NCBI GenBank assembly: GCA_029204225.1
Contig: CM055110.1
Span: 2,434,659 to 2,498,658 of the forward strand
Length of the DNA: 64,000 nucleotides
Direction of reading: 5' to 3'
Source: Diphasiastrum complanatum
Lineage: Eukaryota > Streptophyta > Lycopodiopsida > Lycopodiales > Lycopodiaceae
Made by a program: the position numbers and the translations under genes. Below, piece by piece: positions 1 through 11,363 of this stretch. The stretch's first letter is position 1. Each line of letters starts with the position of its first letter. The notes under the pieces were generated by a model. The model was not told the origin of the DNA and searched no databases. It saw only the letters and a list, made by a program, of their open reading frames with translations.

Positions 1-484
1 AAGTGTGTGAGATTTTTGGCTTCAAATCTAGGTTTTGAAAGTGTAGTTGAATCTCGATAGTTGTCAAGAGGATTTTTGGATCAAGATGGATCTAAAACAC
101 ATTGATTAGATCCATGCTAAGTATTGTACAAATTGTACTACGGAGACATGTGTGGGATCATCAAAATTTGTTTGTTTGATGTATCCCCAAGGTATATTTA
201 AATCTTGCGTTTAATAGCTTCATTGAAAGCTAGTGAAGTCTAGTTTGTATTGGAATTTGTTTCAACTCAATTGGATGTGTCTTGTGGGAGTTATAGCCAT
301 TTGAAGTGAGGTGGGTAGGGCACCCAACTTGGTTGGGACACATCAAATTTGACTCATATCTAGTTTGTTTGGTCAAAAAACTCATGTTTAGTTGCCAATC
401 TTGTCTAGGTGAATCGGTGCTTGTTGTAAGTAATTTTTTTGTGAGTTTTGCGAGTTTCTTTCTTTCCATGAGTCAATAAAAAGA
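1..484. other. AT-rich stretch, no gene recognised
   Basis: No protein family, RNA gene or element end is recognisable. Short open frames occur on the minus strand, but their composition looks random. The stretch probably belongs to decayed repeat sequence leading into the palindrome cluster that follows. Confidence 0.4.
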
Positions 485-842
485 TAGCACATGGTGTGCT
501 ACATTTTTTATGCCACTACTTGAATGTTTACTAATAAGACTTGTGGCACATAGTTAAAAATCCCACAATGACATCCCAAAATCAGAAAATTTTGAAGTTA
601 AAAAATATTTATAGCCTCATGCTAAAAAAAAAAAAAATACTTTTGGCTGAATCACTTGGCACATCGGCGTGCTAGGTGATTTAGAAGAAAAAAGAATTCT
701 GGCTGAATCACTTGGCACGTCGGCATGCCAAGTGATTTAGCCAAAAAAAAAAAAACTTTCTTTACATAGCACACCAGTGTGCTATTTTTTAAGGTTAAAT
801 TTTTTTTCTTCTAGCTATTTCATTTAGCATGTCAGCGTGCTA
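485..842. repeat. Cluster of related short palindromes
   Basis: Five inverted repeats built on the theme TAGCAC/GTGCTA lie within about 360 bp: 485-501, 645-684, 701-742, 767-784 and 825-842. The strongest is 701-742, whose arms GGCTGAATCACTTGGCA and TGCCAAGTGATTTAGCC pair over 17 bp with one mismatch. The copies are separated by A/T-rich runs. They look like degenerate copies of one hairpin unit, either a satellite-like array or the remains of a foldback or MITE element. Confidence 0.6.
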
Positions 843-1289
843 TGTTTGGAAACTGCAAAAAATATGGTGAAATAATGTTTTAACACAAAATTTGGATTTC
901 AAATGTGTCAAAATATCTTTACTATTTTATAATTTGAACTTTTCAACCATTTAAACATGTAATGTATTTCACAAAATTACAATTTAATATCTTAAAAGTG
1001 GATATTTTTTATGACGATGATGGTTTGATACTTGAATTGCCATATGGACTACATAGTTTGGTACTTGCATTATCAAATAGACTATACAATTTGTTTTACA
1101 TGATAAAGTTGAATGATTCTGGATGATTCACATGATACACTGGCCCATGCTATGGCATCTAAGCCTTTTGTGGTACTAGAAAATGAAAATCTAATTTTTA
1201 GCGTGACCAAAAATTTAAAAAAAAGAAAAGTGGACACAATACCATAGAAGAAAGATGTGCTAGAGATTGTCATGACACCTATCAAGAGA
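843..1289. other. AT-rich stretch, no gene recognised
   Basis: Nothing recognisable. It separates the palindrome cluster from a minus-strand copia remnant. Confidence 0.35.
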
Positions 1290-2660
1290 GATGGAAAAGA
1301 TTATTAGTCCTTGCCACGAGTCGAGCTTTCCTTCTGTCGATACTTCCGTCTATTTTGTATTTGATCTTAAAGAACCATTAGCAGTCGATTATCTTTCTGT
1401 CTGCTGGCAACTTGGTGACAGTCCATGTGTTGTTCCTCAGCAATGAGTTGTACACCTTGTCCATTACTTCTTTCCAGAGATCGAAATCGGCCTGTGACAT
1501 AGCTTCATCAACTATGGTTGGCTCTTGAATGGAACAGTGACCGAACTCATCAGTATATCGGACACGCTGAATTCGAGTTCTTGTTGAGGTTTTGGTTGTC
1601 GGGATCAACTTTGTGTCGGCTGCTCCTAAGTTGCAGCTTCTTCTTCTTCTTCAAAGGTTCTATTGTACAGAGTGACTGTTGGAAGAAATCAAAATTATCT
1701 TTTGCTAAGTATAAGTTGTTAATCCATTCTGAAAATTTAGTCTTACAGTAACTTCACCTTCGATTTTGAGTGAGCTGTTGTCTCACGAATTTCTGTGTTG
1801 TAGGCCGAATAGTCGATTCTTGTGGCTGGTCATATGTTGTGTTGCTCCATAATCGAGGAACCACTCCTCCAATTGTTCGACATGGTGATGATTCACCATG
1901 ACGACTTCTTACTCGTCGTCGTCGTCTTCTTGCAGTACTTGTAGAAGAGCCTTTTCTTGTTCTGAGCAGGTTGCTGATTTTGGGTTTTCTGTTACTGCTT
2001 TTCATTATCATCGATTTGTCGGAAAGCTCTCTTCTTCTGTTGCTTCCTTGTGTTCTTCTTTGAGAATAATGCTTGCGATTCGTTGATGGAGGACAAGGAT
2101 GCTCCATTCTATCTGGACAATGTTATTTCTGAGTGTGTGAAAATCATCATCACCTAGTTTTCAAATGAGAATGACAAGCTAGACAATAAGGTCATTACAG
2201 CATCAGAGTTTTTGATCACTGAACCTATTGCCACCATCTTACAGATTAATGTGATTCTAAACAGAATCACCTTCTGTCATTCTGAGTGAGAAGAACTTTC
2301 TCCTCATATGCAGCTTTGAAATCACATCCCTCACTTCGTATAGTGTGTTTAATATATTCCAAGCTTCTTTCAAATATTGGGCTTGTCTGATGTGGCCAAT
2401 ATGTGTGTTGAAGATGTTAAAGGTGATCAAGGCAAAAGCCTTGTCATCCTTGATTCTATTTGGAAATGGCTTGTTCATCAACACTGGGGAGTAATTCGGT
2501 CCCAATGACTATTTCTCAAAGCTCCTTGGCCATCAGTACCACCTTCATCTTGAATTTCCACAAGTGGTAATTCAAACCATCGAGTTTTTCTATCATTAGA
2601 GCAGACTATGATTGCGAATCCTTATTTTTGACTAGGATGAGTGTATGCAGATAGTAGATT
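1290..2660 (-). pseudogene. Ty1/copia retrotransposon remnant, gag joined to start of reverse transcriptase
   Basis: Read on the minus strand. The gag start (about 2650-2257) has the copia capsid pattern: a Leu-Asp-Gly-x-Asn-Tyr-x-x-Trp-Lys motif followed by a helix-rich UBN2-like region. A degraded nucleocapsid zinc knuckle with Cys-x-x-x-x-Cys spacing lies near 1930. After a gap, 1608-1315 encodes the N-terminal part of the copia reverse transcriptase, including EAMSQADFDLWKEVMDKVY, then NNTWTVTKLP, then a KIKYKIDGSIDRRKARLVA stretch. Protease and integrase are missing, so there is a large internal deletion. Frameshifts and stops are present and it cannot be functional. Confidence 0.8.
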
Positions 2661-3206
2661 ATATGACTGAAAATAATTTACAGCAAATGTCTACTCTTTA
2701 GCAAAACAATTGTTCTGATAATGTAAGCTCTAACTCCGTCCTTAAGAATCAAAGAGTAGAATTGGGTTGTATACATCAATGTATCATGCGTTGTTATGGT
2801 CGAATCAAGGGATCTCCCACCTGGCCACCAATTCAGAACCATACACGATAATTTTCCTTTGGGATTCAATATATATTGCGCGGTGCAGCGGAAGAGCGGC
2901 AAGCATGTGTAGAATCCTCGGTGCATGTGACTAGATATATCGAATTCAGATCGACTTCGACAGATCGAAGTCTGCCCTACTTAATTACAACTTCTAAGTC
3001 ACTGCATCGACACAATCAATTCCATAGCCATGCACAAATTGTCTTGGTTTTAGATTAAGCTTTGCGGAAGCATGTTAGGTGCAGAGACTAGAGCGACAAA
3101 TTGACGTATGTTATCAGTCATATGAATACAGCTTAATCTACGAATAAGTTTATCTACAAGCAAGAACTGATCTAGACATGAATAATTAGTACAAGTCATT
3201 AGGGAG
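2661..3206. other. Junction between two copia remnants
   Basis: No coding signal. This should hold leader or LTR sequence of the flanking copia elements. A degraded match to the copia primer-binding site may lie near 3109 (TTATCAGTC against TATCAGAGC), but it is too weak to call. Confidence 0.3.
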
Positions 3207-5290
3207 ATGGGAACCATTGGTGGATTCCTTCTTGGATCTAGTGAGAGGTTAAATTCTACAAACTACTCAATATGGAAAGTGAGGATGGAGTCACTCTTAG
3301 TGCTTTAAGACCTCTTTGATATTGTCCTAAAAGAAGAGGACGAGCCTCTTGGAGGACAAAAATTGGTTAGATACAAGAAGAAGGCAAGACTAGCAATTCA
3401 TAGGATCAAACGAATGTTAGTGATGACCTCTTGAAGGAGGTAGCCTCTTGCACATCGGCCAAGGAAGCATGGGATTTTTTAAAAGCTATATATGAATCCA
3501 ACAACACTTCAAGGGTACTTATGCTAAGAAACCAAATCTTACAAAGTATGAAGAGAAGTGATGAAAGTGATGAAGTAATGACAAGAATATGTTCTTAGGA
3601 TCAAGTCTCTCAACAAAGAATTAGTTTCTATTGGAGAGAATATTCTAGATGGTGAGCTGTACAAGTGATCCTCAATGGCTTAGGAGATGAATTCTCCAAT
3701 TTGGTTCAAAGTTTTGTCATCCAAGACATTAATTTGCCATTAATTGATAAGCTCCATAGTGCGCTAGTGGTTGAAAGTGAAGGATTCTCCATGCAAAAAT
3801 TAGGATAGGTTCCTTATCATTGCAATATGGAGATGAGAAGGCAAGAAAAAGACCAAGGGATATGAAGGATCAAACAAAGGAGGCCCAGGAGGAGGATCAA
3901 GCATCAAGTTTAAAGGCTAAGGACAAGACAAAGCAAAAATGCTTCTTTTGTGGAAAGAAGGGGCATTATGCATCCGAATGCTACAAGGGCAAAGATCACA
4001 AGAGGAGGAGGACAAACAAGGAAACCTTACACATGAGGAGGAGGAGGATGAAAGAGATCTATTCTTGATGGCATCTACATCCTCACCAACAAGCAATGGC
4101 AATTCAAGAGACACTTGGTGGTTTGATAGTGGGGCTAGCTCCCACATAACTTGTGAAAAAGACTTTTTCTCAACTTTACTTTGATATAATGATGCTAAAT
4201 AGTTTGTCTTTAGTGAAAGTGATGAAGACTGTTGGATAGATGGTGTTGGTACCATCTCTTTGTGTCTAGAATCCTCAAAAAGTATGGATCTAGAATATGT
4301 TCTTTTTGTACCATCAATCACCAAGAATATGCTATGTTGGTCAACTTTTGGAAAGCGGTTTGGATTTTCACTTTAAGCATGGAGTTTGTTCCATTTTGAA
4401 GAATGATGTTTGCATTGCAAAGGGATTTAAACATGGAAGGTTGTTTAAATTGGAAGCTAATATTGCTTTTGAGAATGTGAACTTGCAAAGGAGGAGATCA
4501 CTCAAGTGGAAATCTTGTCAAAGTGTGATTTTGCTAGCATTGAGGAGGAGTATTAAAGAGAGGAAGATCTTGAGGATCATCCTCAAAACATGAGAGTTCC
4601 AAGGAGATCCTCAATGACAAAGGTCGAGTCATCAAATTGCATGCAAATCTTCCATTCAAGTGTGCATCTTGCAAGAGTGGGGAGAGCATTTGAGACACTA
4701 CTATCTTTGAATTGTTCATGAATAGTGTTAATAGACATAAAGTGACTTGTTTCTTATCTTTAAAAATGATAATGTTTAGTACTTTATGTAGATATGACAA
4801 TACAATGAAGTTGAATGCTTTTCAATCTACATTTGTTGATGATAAAGCAATTTCATTTGATAACTATTTTTGTAATAGTTTGAATAGTGTCATAAAAGAT
4901 GAAACATGATTTGTTTTGAAAATATTTGTGTCCACATGCTTTGTGCATGATCATTCCAATGTAAGGACCAAAGATTATCCTACTTCCAAGATAGGAATAA
5001 TGATAGTGTTTTGCTCTTCAAGTAGAGATCGTAGAATCTACATGTTTTTCACCAAAGAAGTTGTCAATGGTGGAAATGTGATCTTTCAAGAGTGGAAGAT
5101 ATGCAAACAAGCTCAAGACCCGAGGACTCCAAGAAGAACCTTGAGAAACAAGATGGAGCCATCAAGGCTCAATCATATGGATCAAACAACGCAAGCATTA
5201 GAGGAAGTTTGAGCTCAAAAAGGGCCGCATATGAATTCATGCCAAGATCTCTTTTGTATTTTGTCACTATTTTCAATCAATATCTTTGAA
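3207..5290 (+). pseudogene. Ty1/copia gag-protease remnant with degraded downstream part
   Basis: An ATG at 3207 opens a copia gag (LNSTNYSIWKVRMESLL), followed by a frame broken by several stops and shifts. The nucleocapsid zinc knuckle CFFCGKKGHYASECYKG is intact in one frame at about 3939-3992. The aspartic protease follows at about 4114-4160 with the active-site motif DSGASSH. Beyond 4180 the frame is heavily decayed. Traces of the integrase/RT linker appear as VPRRSS near 4600 and as TPRRTLRNKMEPSRL near 5125. RT and RNase H are absent. A polypurine tract and an LTR start follow at 5884-5895, so this looks like an internally deleted element. Confidence 0.8.
4597..5212 (+). repeat. About 0.6-kb repeat shared with 43438-44090
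   Basis: The sequence from AGAGTTCCAAG to the AAGATGGAGCCATCAAGGCTC motif is clearly alike at 4597-5212 and 43438-44090. Both start at an Arg-Arg-Ser-Ser type linker and end at a second linker-like segment. The middle has no open frame in either copy. It behaves as one repeat unit, carried by copia remnants or inserted into them. Confidence 0.65.
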
Positions 5291-5340
5291 TCGCTATAGC
5301 TTTTTAGTAGTAGCTCAGAAGTATAACACGTAATATATCA

Positions 5341-5383
5341 TTGGAAAGCGCTTGACGGAAAGCGCTCGTCAAGCGCTTTCCAA
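5341..5383. repeat. Strong perfect hairpin, 17-bp stem
   Basis: TTGGAAAGCGCTTGACG at 5341-5357 is perfectly complementary to 5367-5383, with a 9-nt loop that itself contains AGCGCT. It lies between the decayed copia internal region and its 3' LTR, and belongs to no coding frame. Confidence 0.75.
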
Positions 5384-5883
5384 CGCACCAATTTTCGTCT
5401 CATTTTGATATGGCAATCAAAAGTTATGCCATTTCTAGTATAGACTCAAAATGTGACTCAACGAAGTAACGTTATGTTAAAGCCACTATGTCAAGAAACT
5501 ATTGGGCCACATGTACAAAAGAATTGAATAAAAAATGAAAAAAGAATCTTGACAAAAGGCCCTTTTTGTGTTTAATCTTCCTCTAATGTTGTCTTTGACA
5601 ACATTATGTATGCACTTAATAGCTTAATTGATGTATCTTCAAGTGTACAAAATGTCTTGGAATCCATGGCTTGGCATGATGTGTAGTTTTTGAAGTGTGC
5701 TACATGTATATAGACACATTTATGGAACATCTTGTAAGGGATCCTAAGATTGGTGAAAGATTTTTCATGGACATCATTCTCTATTGGAGTCTCAAAAGTT
5801 CCTTGTTTGTAGCTGGATTTTTTAGACACTTCTAAAGCATTCATTCATCTAGCAAAGAGAGTTGTGAATAGATCAAGTTAAAT

Positions 5884-6180
5884 TTGAGGAGGAGTGTGAG
5901 AAATTGCCAAAAATTGGCAAATCTAGCGTAATCAAAATTATGTAAAATGTACATAAGTGGGTCCCACACATGTGAGGCCATGGAGCCACCTGGAAAAACT
6001 ACCCTAGTGTAGGTTAGATCAAGTCTAAAGAGTAGGTCAAGTCAATTTGGTAGTGATTCCTAGTTTATAAGACCTACATCTTAGATTTGTGGTGGAGATT
6101 GGCCAACTAGCCACCTACTTGGCATGACTCTAGATTGGCGAATTAGGGCAAGAAATCCAAGTTAACCTCCCTTTTACATG
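5884..6180 (+). mobile_element. Polypurine tract and truncated 3' LTR of copia
   Basis: The purine run TTGAGGAGGAG (5884-5894) is followed at once by TGTGAGAAATTG, the same LTR start as the full solo LTR at 37245. The LTR carries the palindrome-like CACACATGTGAG at about 5972. Similarity to the other LTR fades after roughly 6180, so the right end is truncated or diverged. Confidence 0.65.
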
Positions 6181-8110
6181 CGGAAATGTGAAAAATGCAA
6201 AAAGATTATCTATGTTAGATGTACGGGTCTTACACTTTTTACTAGGCTTTCAAAGCACTTCAGAAATTGATCTTTCAGAGATGTGGTAGCATAAATTGAT
6301 TCAAGTATGACCTCCCTAGCTCAATATCCAAGCTACAATAAATTGACCCTGCACTACAACATTGATCCGATCCTATATGTAGCGTCACACTTACAAAATT
6401 ATTTCGATCCATGGGCGCACAACACGTTGACGTGGAAATTACCTCACTAAATCGGTGCATAACATTGCAATTTGCACCCATTCAACCTTCAGTGTGTTTC
6501 CGGACTCCAGTCGATCTGATTTCAGAATTATAAAGTGGATGTTTATGTTAATGCTACAACAACATAACAATTATTCTGATCCATGATATGAAGATTGACC
6601 CTCCGAAATCGATCCTGAGTAGTCATCAACAGCTAAATTCGATTCGATCCGATCCGAGTCTGGATCGGATTTTTTCTAATTTCTTTCTAACTCGAAATTC
6701 TAAGGGAGAAGTCAACGAGCTTTTATGGGTAGTTACACTATACCCTTCATCGTACCTTTCAAAATGGCCATCACGCTTTTCTGAAGGCTGCGCAAATACT
6801 AGCGAAGCTTCCTCGGGTATTCAACTATGTGTCAAGGACTCGTAGGGAGCGCTACTTTACAGCTAGCCAACACGCTTCTCGCCATCTCAGATTCAGTGGC
6901 AATCTGCAGTCACCATGTTTCAAGAAGGTAGTTAGGGTACTCTTAGCATCATCAACGTCTTCTTCTTCTTACATGTATTCATGCAAGCCTACAACCCATC
7001 AGCGTTCTTCTAAACGGCAGTTGCGGTCATATTGTTCAACAGACAAATAAAGCAGCTTTTGGCTGTTCACGTAAGGTGACTCTCAAACCACGATCATCTT
7101 TATGGGTGATTGTTTGCTCTTAGTCAGCAGATCTACACGACAACGATCTACACGACAACGAGGCACTCATTCTATTGTGGCAGTTTCAGGGTGCAGCTTT
7201 CTTCTCTAGACGCTTTTATCCAGGCAAGCGATCATATTCAGTCAGCGCTTCTTCTTCTATGCAGTCTACATGAAGCAAACTCTTCAACGACATACATTTC
7301 TATTGCAGACAATTGAACCATTGCATGAACCTGGCAGCATTCTACTGGCTCTGGAGCGGCTATCTACACTTGGCAAAGCATTATTGGGATTCATTCCAAA
7401 GTAGTTGCAGCCTTGTCTCTCTGTGCATGACCCTCTGAGCCACAACGTCTCATTCTACATGTATTCTATTCTATTCTCATTCTTCTTGCTTGCAGGAGAG
7501 GAAGAGAAAAGGCTTTGTGGCTCTATGTGATCTGGTGTAGCTTAATCTTCCCTTTTTCCTAGCAGAGAAGATGATGATTATCATTGTATTTATCTCGAGA
7601 TATTGTTGTACTCATGAATGGAATTTATTTCTATAATAATCACTGCTATTTAATGAATAATTTAGTACATTGATATACCGAGTCCTAATCATGCTGAAGC
7701 ATACAACTGGTTGATTCATATTAGTACACTTATGTTTTCGGTCAGATTATGAGAAGTAGGATGAGAGGAGATGTGTGATTCTCCGAGTCATTTTGTAGAT
7801 TGCTTAGCTACTGAGTCAGAACTGGAGGATTCATAATCGTGGAACTTGTGGTTAATCAGTATGTGTGTGTAGTTGATTGTTTAATCACTGAAGATAGTAA
7901 TGATCATACATAGCTATTGTATGGGAGAGGTATATGGCTTGGAACTATCATTAAACTTGTCTCTATCAGATTTATTACAATTTTTCCTTGGGTCTAGTGG
8001 TTCTGCATGCCTTATCTAAATCCAAATCCCTCTCACTTATTAACTAAGGTTAGGGTTGCCTTGGGATCGTAAACCCTCCAACAGTATCCCCCACCAAAAC
8101 TGGTGGCGGT
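6181..8110. other. About 1.9 kb without a recognised gene
   Basis: Both strands have short frames only, none resembling a known family. The right end (CCCTCCAACAGTATCCCCCACC, about 8077-8097) is bounded by gypsy-related sequence and may be an LTR/leader junction, but no matching second LTR was found. Confidence 0.35.
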
Positions 8111-8659
8111 CCCACGACACCTGCAAGATGCAGTTATTGGGGACTTTTATTAGCTTTGCGATGAATATTTATTAAATGGCACTGCACCTTCTCCATAAAG
8201 TCGAGGCGGGCAGTATTTAAATCCAAATTATGGGGCAAAAAACAATGATGGGCTCCTGCAATCCACTTTGAGGTCGTCCAAGATGTGAAGCGAGATTCCC
8301 ATGAGCCTCCCATCATTGTGGCACAAAAATATAAACGAGAGAGCTAATCTTTGATATTCTTTGAGGCCATTGGCTTGTTTGGATCGAATGCCAAAGGAGG
8401 AAGGCAATCATCCCATTTGGTTGCCACTGATGCCAACAGAGTTAGATCTTTTGCAAACATTGTCGATTGTCGCACTGTCGGATCGAGAGAGTGGATATAC
8501 TCCCGCTGGTATGCTTGTAAGGTCCGGTGGAAATCCACTAATATTGTAAATGTATGGATGGTGATTTTGTCCATAGCCAATCCCAAATCCTTCCATTTAT
8601 TCCTTCTCGGCATTGGCACATAATAGGAATCTACCCGCAATTGGTGAGGGCTGGCCACA
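8111..8659. other. Unassigned possible coding stretch beside the gypsy element
   Basis: A minus-strand frame of 104 codons (8658-8344) continues, after a stop, as a 60-codon frame (8316-8134). The overlapping plus-strand frame runs into the gypsy polyprotein. No recognised domain is seen in the minus frames, so whether they are real is uncertain. The plus frame is preferred because it leads into identifiable gypsy gag/pol sequence. Confidence 0.3.
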
Positions 8660-10190
8660 TAACTCTTGAATACATGAACATTTTGTCTAGCAAGATCAAT
8701 ATTTCATTGGGAGAGCTCCTAAAGTTGGTGCCAAAAGCAAAAGAAGTCTTAACGCAAAAGTTAGCTCAAGAAGAACCAAAAGTCCATCAGGAGCCGCTTT
8801 TTTGTGCTGGATTTGAAGAATCTAACGATGTACTCCATGTTGAAGCTGCTTGGGAAAGTGAACAAAAGAACCACAGTTTTGATGATGAAGAAACAATCTA
8901 AGCAACATTATACGGTCCTGGAATGGAAAAATCTCTCTCAAAAGATCGATTCAAAGGAAGTGCCACCTTTATTGGATAAAGGCAAAGGAAAAGTCAAGAA
9001 TGATCCTTCAAGTTAGATTTCCAGCAAGACATCATCGTCTAGGAAGTCTTCACCTATGAAGAAAGATTTATCATCCCGAAAGTCATCACCTCCACGATCA
9101 ATTCCTGCTAAGAAGACTAAAGGAAGATCCAAGACAAGTCCTTTCGAAAAAGAACAAACAAATGTAGTCCAGCACGATATGCCAGAGCATTTTAAACGTT
9201 ATACATTGGATGATGTGGTTATCATGTTACCTAAAGCACATCGTGAATCTGAAGAACACATGCCAGAATCTAAAGAGGTTTACGATGGCCCAGCTAGGAC
9301 GCAGCCAATGAATCTTGCTGAACCAGGAGAACCAGAATAGATTGTACAAGTGGGATCACAACTTACTCCTGAACAATATCAAGCACTCTGTTTGTTACTT
9401 ATTAAATATCAAGATTGCTTTGCATGGACTTATCAAGATTTGAAGGGTATGCCGACATCAGTGATTGAACATACCATACCTTTAGTACCTGATGCAATAC
9501 CAAAGGTTACAAAGTTCTATCACTGTAATCCTAATGTGGCAGATCTGATAAAGAAAGAACTTCAGAGATTGCTTGACGCCGATTTCATTTATGAGATTGA
9601 GCATACCGAATTGATTTCACCGATTGTCATTGTTTCTAAGAAAAATGAGAAATTGCGAATTTGTGTGAATCTCAAAGCATTAAATAAAGTGACACGAAAG
9701 GATCACTTTATGTTACCTTTTACTGAAAGCATTTTGGATCGCCTTGCTGGAGCGGAAGCTTATAGTTTCCTAGATGGATTTAGTGGCTACAACTAGGTTA
9801 AGATTTCACGTGCCGATCGCCACAAAACTGCTTTTGCAACAGAATGGGGCACCTATGCTTACAAAATAATGTCGTTTGGACTCTGCAATGCACCAAGTTC
9901 ATTCCAAAGAATAATGCAATTTGCCTTTAAAGATTATCTGCAGAAATTCCTTGAAATTTACTTGGACGACTTGGGAGTTCATAGTACAGATGCAGACTAC
10001 CTAGATCAATTGGAGAAAGCATTTGAAAGATGCCGCAAATATCATATTTCTCTAAATCCAGAAAAATGCCAGATATGGGTTTCGCACGGAGCTGTGCTTG
10101 GACATCTGATATCAAGACATGGTATTGCCACCGATTATTCTAAGATCAAAGTTATTGTGGAATTGCCACCACCCACACAAAATTCTATTT
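8660..10190 (+). pseudogene. Ty3/gypsy remnant, gag tail and reverse transcriptase
   Basis: A gag-like segment (INISLGELLKLVPKAKEVL, about 8696-8752) leads through a charged, low-complexity linker (9016-9340) into the reverse transcriptase. RT landmarks are CFAWTYQDLKGMP (about 9418), LQRLLDADFIYEI, ICVNLKALNKVT, FLDGFSGYN, MSFGLCNAPSSFQR and the catalytic box YLDD at about 9958. A stop at 9794 and another at 9338 break the frame. The usual protease between gag and RT was not found. The RT ends abruptly near 10190 and is followed by an opposite-strand integrase, so the locus is rearranged. Confidence 0.85.
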
Positions 10191-10333
10191 GCCCACTCTG
10201 TAATCCCATTCGCTTTTGGATTATATGGAGTGGTTTGGTGATGAGTAATAGAAAAGTACGACAACATGGCCTCGATGGTCTGATTAAGGAAATGGGTTTC
10301 CCTATCGCTAACGAGTTCTAAGGGACATCCATA

Positions 10334-10700
10334 TCATGTAATAATGTTTTGGAATAAAAACTTTGCTACAGTCTTAGTATCGTTTTTAACTGTGGCTTCA
10401 GCCTCTACCATCTTGGTAGCATAGTCCGTAGCAACAAGCATGTGATGTCGACGAGTTTTACGCGTGATCGATTTGATAGGCCCTACAAAATCTATCTCCC
10501 ACTTCTGAAAAGGTGCTAAGGGAATAATTGGAGTAAGCAGCCAATGCGTCGTGAAGCTGGGTTTCCCCATCCTCTGACATGCATCATATTTTTGAACGAA
10601 TAATTTAACATCTCTATAGCATTAAGGATCTTTCTTGTCGCGTAAGCGCATGACAATCTACTCTTTCGTTGTGTTCTGCTCGTTGCCAGACTTTCATGCA
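10334..10700 (-). pseudogene. Ty3/gypsy integrase fragment
   Basis: The minus strand encodes the end of the integrase zinc-binding region (CQRMGKP, after a frameshift near 10575). The start of the catalytic core follows (FQKWEIDFVGPI, then VATDYATKMVEAEA), carrying the first catalytic Asp and the second-strand Asp-Tyr. It stops near 10334, beside the plus-strand gypsy RT, so the two pieces point towards each other and cannot be one unrearranged element. Confidence 0.8.
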
Positions 10701-11363
10701 CAGCTATGGTGTCTTTACTTTCTTACTCTATTCACTACGTCTCTCTCTGTATTCACCTCATCTTGTTATGATCCAGAGAGGATCATTTATACCTCCACTA
10801 TGTGGAGTTTACAAGATAGCTAAACGTCAAATCAAATGACTAGTTAACGCTAATCAACTAGTTAGTTAGTCTCCGTCGTTGCTACTCGTTTCAGCTGGGC
10901 GTGAAGCCTGTTGAGCTGCCAGCTGACAGCGCAAAAGATTTTTCTTCGTCTGATTCATTATCTCCCGTTTGCTTTCGTTCTTTTCGTTTCTTTTCGTAGT
11001 TTTCATTTCGCGTCCCTTTTGTGGTTTGCAGTCCTGGAGGTGTGTTTGCGATTCGTGATTGATTTGCGAATCGTTCATGCTTCGAGTCAAAGACACGTTG
11101 ACTGTTGCAAATTGTTCTCATTCGTGCTTCGATTCAAAGACACGTTGACTGTCGCGAATTGTTCTCATTCGACCTTCGTGTCTTATTCGTGTTGCGACAA
11201 AGTTGCAGGAGTTTACCATTTCTGACATTTCTTGTAGTATTTTTAAGAGCATAGTGACCCCCCGAATCTTTCTCATGTAATGCACTTATTAAAGTGGTCG
11301 TCTCGTTTGGTTCTAAACATCGGCAAAGACTATCGTCGGCTCCTAATTTATATAATATTTTAT
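10701..11363. other. Probable gypsy LTR or leader sequence
   Basis: Non-coding, T-rich sequence between two minus-strand gypsy fragments. It contains a short tandem repeat (annotated separately). Position suggests LTR or untranslated sequence, but no second copy is available to define its ends. Confidence 0.35.
11074..11170 (+). repeat. Two-copy tandem repeat, period 47 bp
   Basis: The motif containing CAAAGACACGTTGACTG and ATTGTTCTCATTCG occurs twice in direct tandem with a 47-bp period and few mismatches. A local duplication, inside probable LTR sequence, that could hold regulatory sites. Confidence 0.6.

Noticed and set aside
1754-2107. 117-codon minus-strand frame rich in Arg and Ser
   Set aside because: It is the wrong frame of the decayed copia gag. 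The correct frame shows the remains of the zinc knuckle (FYKYCKK).
8134-8658. Minus-strand gene of two exons
   Set aside because: No splice signals or family match were found. It overlaps the plus-strand gypsy leader, so only a weak 'unassigned' entry is given.
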